DNA from: Chloroflexota bacterium
GTDB lineage: Bacteria; Chloroflexota; Dehalococcoidia; Lucifugimonadales; UBA3495
Direction of reading: 5' to 3'
Assembly: GCA_009840165.1 (NCBI GenBank)
Contig: VXOG01000067.1
Span: 406 to 64,405 of the forward strand
Length of the DNA stretch: 64,000 nucleotides
Below the pieces are notes generated by a model. That model was not told the DNA's origin and did not search any database. It was given only the letters and a program-made list of their open reading frames with translations. The translations under genes and the position numbers were made by a program. Shown here one piece after another: positions 18,338 to 26,244 of this stretch (within the stretch, counting starts at the first letter, position 1; every line of letters starts with the position of its first letter).

Positions 18338-18366
18338 GTAGGGGCAGGTTTCAAACCTGCCCCTAC
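18338..18366. repeat. GTAGGGGC-type palindrome, copy 5
   Basis: A perfect inverted repeat with arms GTAGGGGCAGGTTT / AAACCTGCCCCTAC around a single central C. It lies between the cupin and CoA-binding genes. The ends match copies 1-3; the centre differs. Confidence 0.87.
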
Positions 18367-18389
18367 GCCGGCTCAACTTGCAGGTGGAT

Positions 18390-18764
18390 TCACCGGCTGG
18401 CCGTGCTGTCGTTGGTGGTGATGGTGATGTGGCCCATGTAGCCGTTGGCGGTGGCGCCGTGCCAGTGGTTTTCACCGGCCTTGACCTGGACGACGTCGCC
18501 GACGCCCACGTGGTGCTCTTCCGTCTCCGTGGCAACAATGCCGTTCCCGACCGTGATTACCAGGATCTGATCGCTGCTGTGGCGGTGCCAGCCCGTTTGC
18601 GCTCCCTTCTGAAAGTTGACGACGCTGGCGTTGAAGAAGTCGCTCTCGCCCTCGGGAATGATGGGCTGGCGGGTTCGATGCACTTCACCGCCGTCCCAGC
18701 CGGGCACCGGCTCGGCCGGTCCCAGGGGTACGTGCTCCACGTTGGCAATTCGTACTACGCGCAT
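18390..18764 (-). CDS. Cupin-domain protein
   Basis: The product has 124 residues forming one cupin barrel. The metal-binding motifs are GWHRHSSDQ...G (motif 1, His-His) and GDVVQVKAGENHWHGA (motif 2, His). Small cupins of this kind act as metal-dependent enzymes or ligand sensors; the substrate is unknown. AGGAGGCTTAACC precedes the ATG. Confidence 0.85.
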   Translation of the reverse strand: MRVVRIANVEHVPLGPAEPVPGWDGGEVHRTRQPIIPEGESDFFNASVVNFQKGAQTGWHRHSSDQILVITVGNGIVATETEEHHVGVGDVVQVKAGENHWHGATANGYMGHITITTNDSTASR

Positions 18765-18807
18765 GGTTAAGCCTCCTTGTGTTTTTGTGTAGATAGTGGC
18801 GCCAGCA

Positions 18808-19047
18808 TCAGGCCAGAATGGATTCCCGCAATTGTGCGAGCAGTTCCTCGTCAGTGCTGAAATCTAACTCCAGCAGTCCTCGCGCCATACGATGACCTAC
18901 TCTGCGGTCCTCGTCATTGCCGGTAGCGAGCAGATCTTGTATGTCCTCTGCTATCCCAACTCGGAGCTCAGGGTTGCGAGCGATCATCTCTCTCGCGCCA
19001 ATTTTCCAGTCTTCAGACCGCTGAATTGTCATGTTCGGTATCCTCAT
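18808..19047 (-). CDS. Unknown 79-residue partner of the toxin gene (possible antitoxin)
   Basis: The product has 79 residues, is acidic and is predicted to be helical. No helix-turn-helix or other known antitoxin motif is recognised. Its ATG overlaps the stop codon of the RelE/HigB-like gene (ATGA), so the two are translationally coupled. In higBA-type systems the antitoxin follows the toxin in this way, which suggests but does not prove that role. An internal ATG five codons in is an alternative start. Confidence 0.6.
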   Translation of the reverse strand: MRIPNMTIQRSEDWKIGAREMIARNPELRVGIAEDIQDLLATGNDEDRRVGHRMARGLLELDFSTDEELLAQLRESILA

Positions 19048-19358
19048 CGACTTCGGTATTCATGCCAACGTTCTCTGGCCCTGTCGATGTCGTTGCGTTG
19101 TGTGCTTTTGTCCCCGCCGCCCAACAGAATGATCAACCTGGGGCCGTCCCAGCCGAAGTAAACTCTGTAACCGGGGCCAAAATCGACCCGACGCTCCATT
19201 ACGCCTTCTCCTACTCCACGAACGTCGCCCAGATTTCCTTCTTCCATCCGAGCAACTATCCGAAGGATGCGGCGTTGTGTTGACAAAGACAGTTCTTCTA
19301 ACCACAGATAGAACGGGCGTCGCCCACGATGATCTGAATATGCCCGAACTTCCGGCAT
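19044..19358 (-). CDS. RelE/HigB-like toxin (phage Gp49-like family)
   Basis: The product has 104 residues with the family layout: RGRRPFYLWLEELS, RRILRIVARMEEGNLGDVR, VMERRVDFGPGYRVYFG and LIILLGGGDKSTQRNDIDRARERW. The late GGGDKSTQxxDIxxA is typical of the COG3657 addiction-module killer group. Such proteins are ribosome-dependent or free mRNA interferases. The C-terminal domain encoded at 40614-41357 in this window is a clear paralog. No strong ribosome-binding site precedes it. Confidence 0.82.
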   Translation of the reverse strand: MPEVRAYSDHRGRRPFYLWLEELSLSTQRRILRIVARMEEGNLGDVRGVGEGVMERRVDFGPGYRVYFGWDGPRLIILLGGGDKSTQRNDIDRARERWHEYRSR

Positions 19359-19392
19359 AGTGGCATTCTAACACTCTGCTCGCGATGCCAGC

Positions 19393-20295
19393 TCACTTCA
19401 CCGGCACGGGCGTGCCGGCGATCTTGATGGGTACGCTGCCCAGGGTGTTGCGGCTGGTGAAGTACAGGGTCTTCCAGTCGTCGCCGCCAAAGCAGAGGTT
19501 GGTGGTGGCCGGCTGCCCGTGGACCACGATGCCCAACGTCTCGCCGCCCGCGTTCATAATGTGCAAGCCGCCGGCGCCGCCGCAATAGACGTTGCCCTCG
19601 GCGTCCACCTTCATGCCGTCGGGCACGCCCTCCCGCTCGCCGAGCATTTCCGCGAACACGCGCTGGGTCGCCAGCGATACCGTGCCGTCATCCTGGACGT
19701 CGAAAGCGCGGATGATGCCCTTGCGCGAGTCGTTGACGTAGAGCACGCTTTCGTCCGGCGAGAACGCCAGCCCGTTGGGCACAACAAAGTCGCCAACCAG
19801 CAGTGTCAGCGTGCCCAAGTCCGCGGACAGACGATAGACGCCGGAGATGGTCTGCTCCCACTGCTCCCGGGGACGTCGGAAAGTCCACGGATCGGTGAAA
19901 TAGATGCTTCCGTCGGATTTCACCACCACGTCGTTGGGGCGGTTGAGCTGCCGGCCCTGGAACTGGTTGGCCAGCACGGTGGTAGATCCGTCGTGCTCCA
20001 GGCGGCTGATCCGGCGACCGTCGTGCTCGGCGGCGAGCAACCGGCCTTGCAGGTCGCGGGTGAGGCCGTTGTGCCGGTTGACCGGTTCCGCCTCAACGGT
20101 AACGCCTGAACCTGGCGTATAGCGCATGCGGCGGTTGTTGTGGATGTCGCTAAACAGCAGGTATCCGCCGTCGCTCCACCACAGCGGGCCCTCGGCAGGG
20201 CCTTCGGAGCCGCCATAACCGGAGCCGTGCTCTTCGATGGGCGCGTCGGTGTCGATTATGGCGTCGAGGGCTGGGGAAAGCTTTTCAATGGGCAT
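19393..20295 (-). CDS. SMP-30/gluconolactonase-like beta-propeller
   Basis: The product has 300 residues. EGPLWWSDGGYLLFSDI, NGLTRDLQGRLLAAEHDGRR, NRPNDVVVKSDGSIYFTDP, PNGLAFSPDESVLYVND and GVPDGMKVDAEGNVYCGG are the ordered blades of the SMP-30 fold, with the conserved Glu, Asn and Asp metal ligands. Family members hydrolyse sugar lactones or related esters. AGGAGGCGCAACC precedes the ATG. Confidence 0.9.
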   Translation of the reverse strand: MPIEKLSPALDAIIDTDAPIEEHGSGYGGSEGPAEGPLWWSDGGYLLFSDIHNNRRMRYTPGSGVTVEAEPVNRHNGLTRDLQGRLLAAEHDGRRISRLEHDGSTTVLANQFQGRQLNRPNDVVVKSDGSIYFTDPWTFRRPREQWEQTISGVYRLSADLGTLTLLVGDFVVPNGLAFSPDESVLYVNDSRKGIIRAFDVQDDGTVSLATQRVFAEMLGEREGVPDGMKVDAEGNVYCGGAGGLHIMNAGGETLGIVVHGQPATTNLCFGGDDWKTLYFTSRNTLGSVPIKIAGTPVPVK

Positions 20296-20501
20296 GGTTG
20301 CGCCTCCTGATGTCGTTTGGCTTGCGGGGAATGGTTTCAGAGTGCGATTTGGGTTATCAGCGCCATTGTAGGCGGCGGGTTGACAGCGCGCAACGGCGGA
20401 TTAGGCAAAAGTCGCCGGCCTATCGCTAGGCGAAAGCATTGTCCTTTCGTGTTCAATACAGCGTACTGCTTTGATTAATTTTATGAAACTCGCCAAAGTG
20501 T

Positions 20502-21332
20502 ATGCGTAACTGGATAAACCGGATACATCAGGGCGATTGCCTCACCCTACTGGCGGAGATGCCGGACGCCTCCGTCAATCTGGTAGTGACGTCCCCTCCG
20601 TACAACCTGCTGAACAGCAGCGGCAACGGCATGAAGAACGGCAATGGCGGCAAGTGGTCGCGGGCCGCATTGATGCAGGGCTACGTTGACCACGGCGATG
20701 CCATGCCCCACTCCGACTACGTTGAATGGCAGCGGCGCTGCCTGAACGAAATGCTGCGCGTACTCGCTCCGGACGGCGCGATTTTCTACAATCACAAGTG
20801 GCGGGTGCAAAAGGGGTTGCTGCAAGACCGGGCGGACATCATCGATGGGTTTCCGGTGCGTCAGATCATCATCTGGCAGCGGTCCGGCGGTTTCAATCAC
20901 AATCCGGGCTACTTCCTGCCGACATATGAGGTCATCTACCTGATCACCAAACCGCAATTCAGGCTCGCCCCGAAAGCGGGAGGGATAGGAGACGTTTGGA
21001 GCATACGCCAGGATCGTGGCAATCCGCACCCGGCGTCCTTCCCGGTGGAGCTGGCTCGGCGCGCTATCGCTGCCACCACCGCCGAAATAGTGCTGGACCC
21101 GTTCATCGGCAGCGGAACCACCGCGGTCGCCGCGCTTATGGAGGGCCGCCAGTACGTGGGAATCGACTTGTCCGAAGAATACTGCCAGTTCGCGCGGCAG
21201 CGCGTTTCCGACGTGGCCAGGGAGATGGAACGGAGTTCAGAGGCGCCCGAAATCCCGTCGGCGCTTGAAGTAAGAGCAATGCTTGAACGCACATCGGAGC
21301 CACAGCCGGCGCGGCAGAATTTCCGCCCATAG
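20502..21332 (+). CDS. Orphan site-specific DNA methyltransferase (beta group)
   Basis: The product has 276 residues. The catalytic motif TSPPYN comes first (about residue 30) and the AdoMet-binding DPFIGSGTTAVAA comes last (about residue 200), the order of beta-group amino-methyltransferases. A Ser/Thr-Pro-Pro-Tyr motif is more common in N4-cytosine enzymes than in N6-adenine ones. No restriction enzyme or specificity gene is adjacent, so it may act in regulation or be a remnant of an R-M system. Confidence 0.88.
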   Translation: MRNWINRIHQGDCLTLLAEMPDASVNLVVTSPPYNLLNSSGNGMKNGNGGKWSRAALMQGYVDHGDAMPHSDYVEWQRRCLNEMLRVLAPDGAIFYNHKWRVQKGLLQDRADIIDGFPVRQIIIWQRSGGFNHNPGYFLPTYEVIYLITKPQFRLAPKAGGIGDVWSIRQDRGNPHPASFPVELARRAIAATTAEIVLDPFIGSGTTAVAALMEGRQYVGIDLSEEYCQFARQRVSDVAREMERSSEAPEIPSALEVRAMLERTSEPQPARQNFRP

Positions 21333-21409
21333 CGGCCGGCAGTGGTACAATCACCGGGAATTGCCTGCGGCAACTGAACCGATTTCCATCCTAGTAGAGA
21401 GGTTTCCCG

Positions 21410-22336
21410 GTGCCTGACCAAGAATTCGACGTACTAATCATCGGCGGTGGCATGGCCGGCCTGACCGCCGGCATTTACGCTTCCCGCTACGGTTTGAACA
21501 CCGCCATCGTTGAGCAGATGATGGCCGGCGCTCAGATCATCAACCTTGAGAAGATCGAGAACTTTCCCGGATTCCCCCAGGGAATAGCGGGCTACGAGTT
21601 GGGGCCGGCAACCCAGGAACAGGCCATGAATGCGGGCGTCGAGGTTCTGATGGACACCGTCACCGAAGTTTCGGTCGATGGTGATTACCTGCGCGTTACC
21701 GGGGACATGGGCGGCAGTTATCTCGGCAAAGCCGTCATCATGGCGGCCGGCTCGTCGCTGCGATCCCTTGGGATCCCCGGCGAGGAGGAGTTCGAGGGAC
21801 GCGGCGTGTCCCACTGCGCAACCTGCGACGGACCCCTTTACATGGGCCAAACCGTAGCCGTGGTCGGCGGCGGGGATTCCGCGGCCGACGAAGCCCTAAC
21901 CCTAACCGAGTACACCGAGCGGGTTATTCTCTTCGTTCGTGGCGATTCACTGGGGGCCCAGCAGGTGTTGCAGGATCGAATCGCCGCCAATCCGAAGTTG
22001 GAAGTGCGATACGGCGCCGAGGTGTTGGAGATAGTCGGCGAGGACACCGTGACCGGCGTCAGGGTCCGCACCGCCGACGGTGAAACCGTAGAGCCGCTCA
22101 GCGGCCTGTTCATATATGTCGGCCTTGACCCGAACTCGGCGTCGGTGGCGGACTTGGTTCCGCTGGACAACGCCGGGCACATCCCGGTGGGTTTGTCCAT
22201 GGACACGCCGCAGCCGGGCCTGTTCGCGGCGGGTGACATCCGGCAACAGTCCGCTGCCCAGTTGGTGGCTTCAGCCGGAGACGGCGCGACGGCAGCCATC
22301 GCGGCTTTCCGATATATCAAAGGTAAGGAGTGGTAG
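21410..22336 (+). CDS. trxB: Thioredoxin reductase-like FAD-dependent oxidoreductase
   Basis: The product has 308 residues. It has the FAD motif IIGGGMAGLTAG, the redox-active CATC in SHCATCDGPLY, the NAD(P) motif VVGGGDSAADEA and the C-terminal AGDIRQQSAAQLVASAGDG. It would pass electrons from NAD(P)H to thioredoxin-like proteins. The start is GTG with GAGAGG upstream. Unlike the three selenoproteins here, its active site is ordinary Cys. It could support the Sec-containing TlpA-like and peroxiredoxin-like proteins, but no operon link exists. Confidence 0.9.
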   Translation: MPDQEFDVLIIGGGMAGLTAGIYASRYGLNTAIVEQMMAGAQIINLEKIENFPGFPQGIAGYELGPATQEQAMNAGVEVLMDTVTEVSVDGDYLRVTGDMGGSYLGKAVIMAAGSSLRSLGIPGEEEFEGRGVSHCATCDGPLYMGQTVAVVGGGDSAADEALTLTEYTERVILFVRGDSLGAQQVLQDRIAANPKLEVRYGAEVLEIVGEDTVTGVRVRTADGETVEPLSGLFIYVGLDPNSASVADLVPLDNAGHIPVGLSMDTPQPGLFAAGDIRQQSAAQLVASAGDGATAAIAAFRYIKGKEW

Positions 22337-22361
22337 GTGGTTGTCGCCCCCGCGCTTTGGC

Positions 22362-22388
22362 ATCCTTCGACAGGCTCAGGATGAGCGG
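22362..22388. repeat. Intergenic repeat, CTTCGACAGGCTCAGGATGAGCGG type
   Basis: The stretch reading TCCTTCGACAGGCTCAGGAT followed by GAGCGG is a repeat seen between genes in many bacterial genomes. It lies in the 112-base gap after the thioredoxin reductase gene. A related copy forms a hairpin at 23512-23546. Confidence 0.6.
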
Positions 22389-22448
22389 GCGTATCAGCAG
22401 TACGAGCGGACGTATTCAGGATGACCGTATGTATCAGGCAGTTTAATC

Positions 22449-23279
22449 ATGCAGATTACCGAGCACGTGTACAGCACGCATATTGCTGAAGACCCCAACG
22501 CCTATGGCGCAATGCACCCGGGCGGCACACAGATCTACTTCGTTGGCGACCCCGCGGACAGCATGGTGATGATCGACTCCGGGGAACCGTACCGACACTG
22601 GCGTTACCAGATCCTGGAATACTGGGAGGAACTGGGCAGCCCGAATATCGACGCCATCCTCATCACCCACGGCCACGGGGACCATATTGGAGGGTTGGAC
22701 CGTCTGCAAGAGGCGTTCGGCTGTCCGGTTCGTTGCCATCCCAAGCTGGCGCCGAGGTTGCAGCACATCCTGGGGGGCGATTCCGTTGTGGCTCTATCGG
22801 CGCGGGAAATCGTCCGCACCAGCGGCGACGTCGCCCTGCGTCCTCTGTTCACGCCGGGCCACGAGGAAGACCACGTTTGCTACTTCCTGCGGCCCGACCG
22901 GGTGCTGTTCAGCGGTGACAACCTCTTGGGCAACTCGTCGTCCAGCGTGCGCAACCTGAAGCAGTACATGAACTCACTGACCCGCATGGCGAGCACGCGG
23001 CCAACGGTGGTTTGCCCCGGACACGGCAACACCATCATGCGCGGCGAGCAGCGCATTCAGCAGCAGATTGCACACCGTCAAGGCAGGGAAGACCAGGTTA
23101 TCGCCGCGTTGACAGAAGGAGCGACTACCGTGGATGAGGTGGTGTCGGCGGTGTATCCGCGCAATCTGCGAAAATCCTTGCGTGAGGCGGCCGGCAGGAA
23201 CGTGCGGACCCACCTCGAAAAGCTGAAACAAGACGGCTTTATCGAGGAGCGGCAGGCCATCTACGCGCTAGTTGAGTAA
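22449..23279 (+). CDS. MBL-fold metallo-hydrolase (LACTB2-like)
   Basis: The product has 276 residues. The dinuclear metal motif is THGHGDHIGG near residue 77; later ligands are FTPGHEEDH, FSGDN and CPGHG. The C-terminal winged-helix-like tail, with TTVDEVVSAVYP and RTHLEKLKQDG, is typical of the LACTB2/RNase-like subgroup, so the substrate may be RNA or a thioester. The ribosome-binding site is weak. Confidence 0.88.
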   Translation: MQITEHVYSTHIAEDPNAYGAMHPGGTQIYFVGDPADSMVMIDSGEPYRHWRYQILEYWEELGSPNIDAILITHGHGDHIGGLDRLQEAFGCPVRCHPKLAPRLQHILGGDSVVALSAREIVRTSGDVALRPLFTPGHEEDHVCYFLRPDRVLFSGDNLLGNSSSSVRNLKQYMNSLTRMASTRPTVVCPGHGNTIMRGEQRIQQQIAHRQGREDQVIAALTEGATTVDEVVSAVYPRNLRKSLREAAGRNVRTHLEKLKQDGFIEERQAIYALVE

Positions 23280-23287
23280 ACGGGGCA

Positions 23288-23494
23288 ATGCGCGATCCCG
23301 GCCCCATCATGTTCCGAGCAGCCGGGCCTACCGGCGCTCTGGGTTGCGGTCTTGCATTAGTTTTCCTGGGGTTGTTCCTGCTAACTCCCGTCGCCGTGTT
23401 TCTGATCAAGGGAATCGGCTGGGCGTTGATCGTGATCGGTATTCTATTGTCCGCGCTGGCGCTCTGGGCATGGTTCCGGAGGCGTGGACTATGA
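23288..23494 (+). CDS. Small two-helix membrane protein
   Basis: The product has 68 residues. Two hydrophobic helices lie at about residues 17-37 and 42-60, followed by a basic C-terminus ending in RRRG, which suggests a cytoplasmic tail. It starts 9 bases after the MBL hydrolase stop codon and is probably cotranscribed. No family is recognised. Confidence 0.6.
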   Translation: MRDPGPIMFRAAGPTGALGCGLALVFLGLFLLTPVAVFLIKGIGWALIVIGILLSALALWAWFRRRGL

Positions 23495-23511
23495 CCTGAC
23501 CGGTCGAAGGA

Positions 23512-23546
23512 CCCGCTCATGGCGAGCCTGTCGAACCATGAGCGGG
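23512..23546. repeat. Perfect 11-bp hairpin (CCCGCTCATGG / CCATGAGCGGG)
   Basis: The arms at 23512-23522 and 23536-23546 pair perfectly around a 13-base loop containing GAGCCTGTCGA. It sits between the convergent small membrane protein and VOC genes. It shares the CGACAGGCTC and GAGCGGG cores with the element at 22362. Confidence 0.75.
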
Positions 23547-23558
23547 ATATGTACCGGG

Positions 23559-23981
23559 CTATTCTTCCATCAAGCCCGACCCGTCGCGTTGCAGCAACTC
23601 AATTCGCACGTCGTCCGGCCCGCGCACGAACGCGATGCGGACGCCGGGGCGGATGGTGCGCGGCTCCGTGTAGATCTCCACACCCTTGCCGCGCAGGTCC
23701 TCCACCGCTCCGTCGATGTCGTCAACGCGGAACCCGAAGTGGTCCAGACCGATGTGCGGGTCGCGCGGACTGAGGTCAATGTGCTCTTGCGGCGGCACTG
23801 AAGCGATGAAGATAGCCAGCCCGTTGATGTCCAGGTCAACGCGGGGAACGCCGTCGCTCTGGATCAGGCGGAGCACCTTTGCCCCGAACATGGTCTCGAA
23901 GAAATTTGCCATCCCCTCGGGATCCTTGGTGCGGACGTGGATATGGTCGTAGGTATAGGTGTACACGGGGGCAGTGAACAT
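23559..23981 (-). CDS. VOC-family protein (glyoxalase-like)
   Basis: The product has 140 residues. Two beta-alpha-beta-beta-beta modules are visible: DHIHVRTKDPEGMANFFETMFG, then HIGLDHFGFRVDDIDGAVEDL. Putative metal ligands are the His of DHIHV and HFGF and the Glu of RIELLQRDG. It could be a lyase, dioxygenase or epimerase; the substrate is unknown. AGGAGTCTTGTCAA precedes the ATG. Confidence 0.88.
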   Translation of the reverse strand: MFTAPVYTYTYDHIHVRTKDPEGMANFFETMFGAKVLRLIQSDGVPRVDLDINGLAIFIASVPPQEHIDLSPRDPHIGLDHFGFRVDDIDGAVEDLRGKGVEIYTEPRTIRPGVRIAFVRGPDDVRIELLQRDGSGLMEE

Positions 23982-24090
23982 TTGACAAGACTCCTAGATC
24001 GGGAATTTCCAAATAATCCTACTATATCCACCACGTGAACGGCGCCGATGTAACGCGGTCCCTTTCAGGCAGCATCTGGTTGGCCCCAAT

Positions 24091-24118
24091 TTGACACCGT
24101 TCCGATCCGCACTACAAT
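24091..24118 (+). promoter_or_regulatory. Sigma70-like promoter of the aminotransferase gene
   Basis: TTGACA at 24091-24096 and TACAAT at 24113-24118 are 16 bases apart. The GTG start of the aminotransferase lies 31 bases downstream. Confidence 0.7.
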
Positions 24119-24148
24119 CACGTCAACTCGACTTACTGGAGGCCATTT

Positions 24149-25453
24149 GTGGCGGACAATTACTCGGAAGAAGAACTTCTTGAATTGGCGCGGAGGTACA
24201 GTTTCCGCAGCCGAATGGATCGCAGCGGCGTAACCGGCCCGATATTCGTGTGGGGCCGCGGTTCGGTGGTACGCGACATCAACGGCAAGGAATACCTGGA
24301 TTTTAACTCGGGCCAGATGTGCGCCGCGCTTGGTCACAACCATCCGCGAATCGTGCAGGCGTTGCAGGAAAGCGCCGAGTCGTTGATCCACAGCCACATG
24401 ACGATGTTCAACGACCGGGAGATCATCCTGGCCAGTCGCCTTGCTGAGATTACGCCAGAGGGACTAAACCGCAGCATGTTCCTGACGTCGGGCAGCGATT
24501 CCAACGAAGCCGCCATGGCCATTGCCAAACGCTACACCGGCGGGTATGAAGTGGCCAGCCCGGTGGTCAGCTTCCACGGCATGAGCGACGCGGCTCGCGC
24601 CGTTACCTTTGCGGGTTGGCACGGCGGATACGGGCCCTATGCGCCCGGCAACTACCCGATTATCGCGCCTTATCGCTACCGTTGCGCCTTCTGCCAGGAC
24701 CGGCCGGCGTGCGACTATACCTGCCTGGACACCAGCTTCGAGTTGCTGGACGCGCAGGCCGACGGTCGCATGGCTGCTGTGATAACTGAGCCGCTGTTCA
24801 GCGCCGGCGGGGTGATTGAGCCGCCACCCGGCTGGCTCCTGGAGCTCAAGCTGCGCTGTGAAAGGCGGGGGATGCTGTTGATCCTGGACGAGGCGCAAAC
24901 GGGACTGGCCAAGTTAGGGTCAATGTGGGCGTCCGAACAGGAAGGAGTCGTGCCGGACATTTTCACCATCTCAAAGCATTTCGGCGGGGGCATCGCCATC
25001 AGCGCGACCATCACCACCGACGAGATTGAGGAACACGCAGTGGAAACCGGGCTGGTCGTCGCCCACTCCCATTCCAACGACCCGCTGACCTGCAACGCCG
25101 CCATCGCCAGCCTGGACATCATCCTGGAGGAAAACCTGGTTGGCGTGGCCGAGCGCATGGGCCAATACTGGCGCGGACACCTGGAGCGACTGCAAGAGCG
25201 GCACGAGCTCATCGGCGACGTGCGCGGACGGGGCCTGTTACAGGGGATTGAGTTCGTAACCGACCGGGAGACCAAGGAGCCGGCCAACAGCCAGGGTCAA
25301 CAGATTGGGCGCATCTGCCTGGAAAACGGTCTGATAATGAGCATCCGCCGGCGCGGGTCGGCTTTGCGTTTCGTGCCGCCGTTCACGACCACCGAGGATC
25401 AGATGGACCTGGCGGCGGACATACTGGACCACGCCATCGCGTCGGTTACGTAA
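24149..25453 (+). CDS. Class III PLP-dependent aminotransferase (dialkylglycine decarboxylase-like)
   Basis: The product has 434 residues. FLTSGSDSNEAAMAIAKR binds the PLP phosphate, ILDEAQTGLAKLG carries the PLP Asp, and SKHFGGG carries the Schiff-base Lys. The order and the N-terminal ARRYSFRSR fit 2,2-dialkylglycine decarboxylase-like members. A Cys-rich insertion (RCAFCQDRPACDYTC, about residue 175) is noteworthy and could bind a metal. The start is GTG with GGAGG nearby. The substrate is not determined. Confidence 0.87.
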   Translation: MADNYSEEELLELARRYSFRSRMDRSGVTGPIFVWGRGSVVRDINGKEYLDFNSGQMCAALGHNHPRIVQALQESAESLIHSHMTMFNDREIILASRLAEITPEGLNRSMFLTSGSDSNEAAMAIAKRYTGGYEVASPVVSFHGMSDAARAVTFAGWHGGYGPYAPGNYPIIAPYRYRCAFCQDRPACDYTCLDTSFELLDAQADGRMAAVITEPLFSAGGVIEPPPGWLLELKLRCERRGMLLILDEAQTGLAKLGSMWASEQEGVVPDIFTISKHFGGGIAISATITTDEIEEHAVETGLVVAHSHSNDPLTCNAAIASLDIILEENLVGVAERMGQYWRGHLERLQERHELIGDVRGRGLLQGIEFVTDRETKEPANSQGQQIGRICLENGLIMSIRRRGSALRFVPPFTTTEDQMDLAADILDHAIASVT

Positions 25454-25486
25454 CCCAATGGCGCTGGTACTATACTATAGGACTGT

Positions 25487-26209
25487 ATGATTGCTTCGGG
25501 TTGGACATTGCTCAGCGCCTGGCGTTCGCTGCCGCTCATCTTGGCGGCATTTGCCATCTTGCCGCTCGGCTGTGCCGGGCCGCAGTCTCAGCCGGCCGAT
25601 TCCAGCGGGAGCGCAGTGGTGGCCTCCTTGCGCCCCTTGGCCACGTCAGAACCCGCTTACCTACAGTATGAGAGCTGTCGGATTGACTTGGCGATGGTGG
25701 CCCCCGCGGAGCCGGAGTTGCTGGCCGGCAGCGCGGCGGCGCCAAGCCCACCGAAGGATGCGAACCGTGCGCCGACTGGCGCCGGCGAGCGGGAACAGTC
25801 AATCCCGTTTCAAGCTCAAGCGCTGGATGGCCGCAGCATATCTCTGAGCGATACGTTGGGCGCACCTACCCTGCTGGTGTTCTGGGCTCCCTGGTGACCG
25901 CACTGTGGGCGGGAGTTGCCCGCCGTCGCCGATTTACACCGGGAGAAGCTGCGGGCTGCCGGCGTGCATGTCATCGGCGTTTCCCAATACAGCACCACGA
26001 TGGCGGATACTGTAGCCTTCGCCGAACGCAATCGGCTGACATTTCCCAACCTGTACGACGCGAACGCGGAACTGGCCGCAGCCTACGACGTCCAGGCGCT
26101 GCCGGGCTACGTTTTCCTGGACCGGCAGGGAAGAATATCCCAGCGCAGTTCCGGGGCACGGGGCGTCGGTTTCATCGAAAGCAGGCTCAACGAACTCCTG
26201 GCAGAATAG
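25487..26209 (+). CDS. Selenoprotein, TlpA/ResA-like thiol-disulfide oxidoreductase (in-frame TGA = Sec137)
   Basis: Open from ATG 25487 to 26209 except for a TGA at 25895-25897, exactly where thioredoxins have the first active-site Cys: FWAPW-Sec-PHC-GRELP. With Sec the product has 240 residues. The N-terminus is a hydrophobic signal ending LPLGC, a slightly atypical lipobox. A low-complexity linker follows, then the redoxin fold from about residue 105, ending with the cis-Pro segment ALPGYVFLD. It probably acts outside the membrane, reducing disulfides or other oxidised groups. A SECIS-like hairpin follows the TGA. Standard calling would split this gene. Confidence 0.9.
25908..25924 (+). 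promoter_or_regulatory. Candidate bacterial SECIS hairpin for Sec137
   Basis: GGCGGG (25908-25913) pairs perfectly with CCCGCC (25919-25924) around the loop AGTTG, which has the GU needed by SelB. The loop occupies +17 to +21 from the TGA, exactly as in the peroxiredoxin-like gene at 54010-54501. Confidence 0.8.
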
Positions 26210-26244
26210 CGCGGCCAATTTTGATAGCGCCCGAGCGTGGGCGG

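Noticed and set aside
18316-18354. Upstream ATG of the CoA-binding gene at 18354
   Set aside because: It lies within a palindromic repeat, adds residues absent from the domain, and lacks a ribosome-binding site, unlike the ATG at 18315.
3713-18366. A CRISPR array from the recurring GTAGGGGC repeats
   Set aside because: The copies are kilobases apart with genes between them, self-palindromic, and have no regular spacers; no cas genes occur.
25487-25897. Reading the TlpA-like gene as a truncated 136-residue protein or a pseudogene
   Set aside because: The frame resumes immediately after a single TGA at the catalytic Cys position, with a SECIS-like hairpin; a nonsense mutation exactly here in three genes is implausible.
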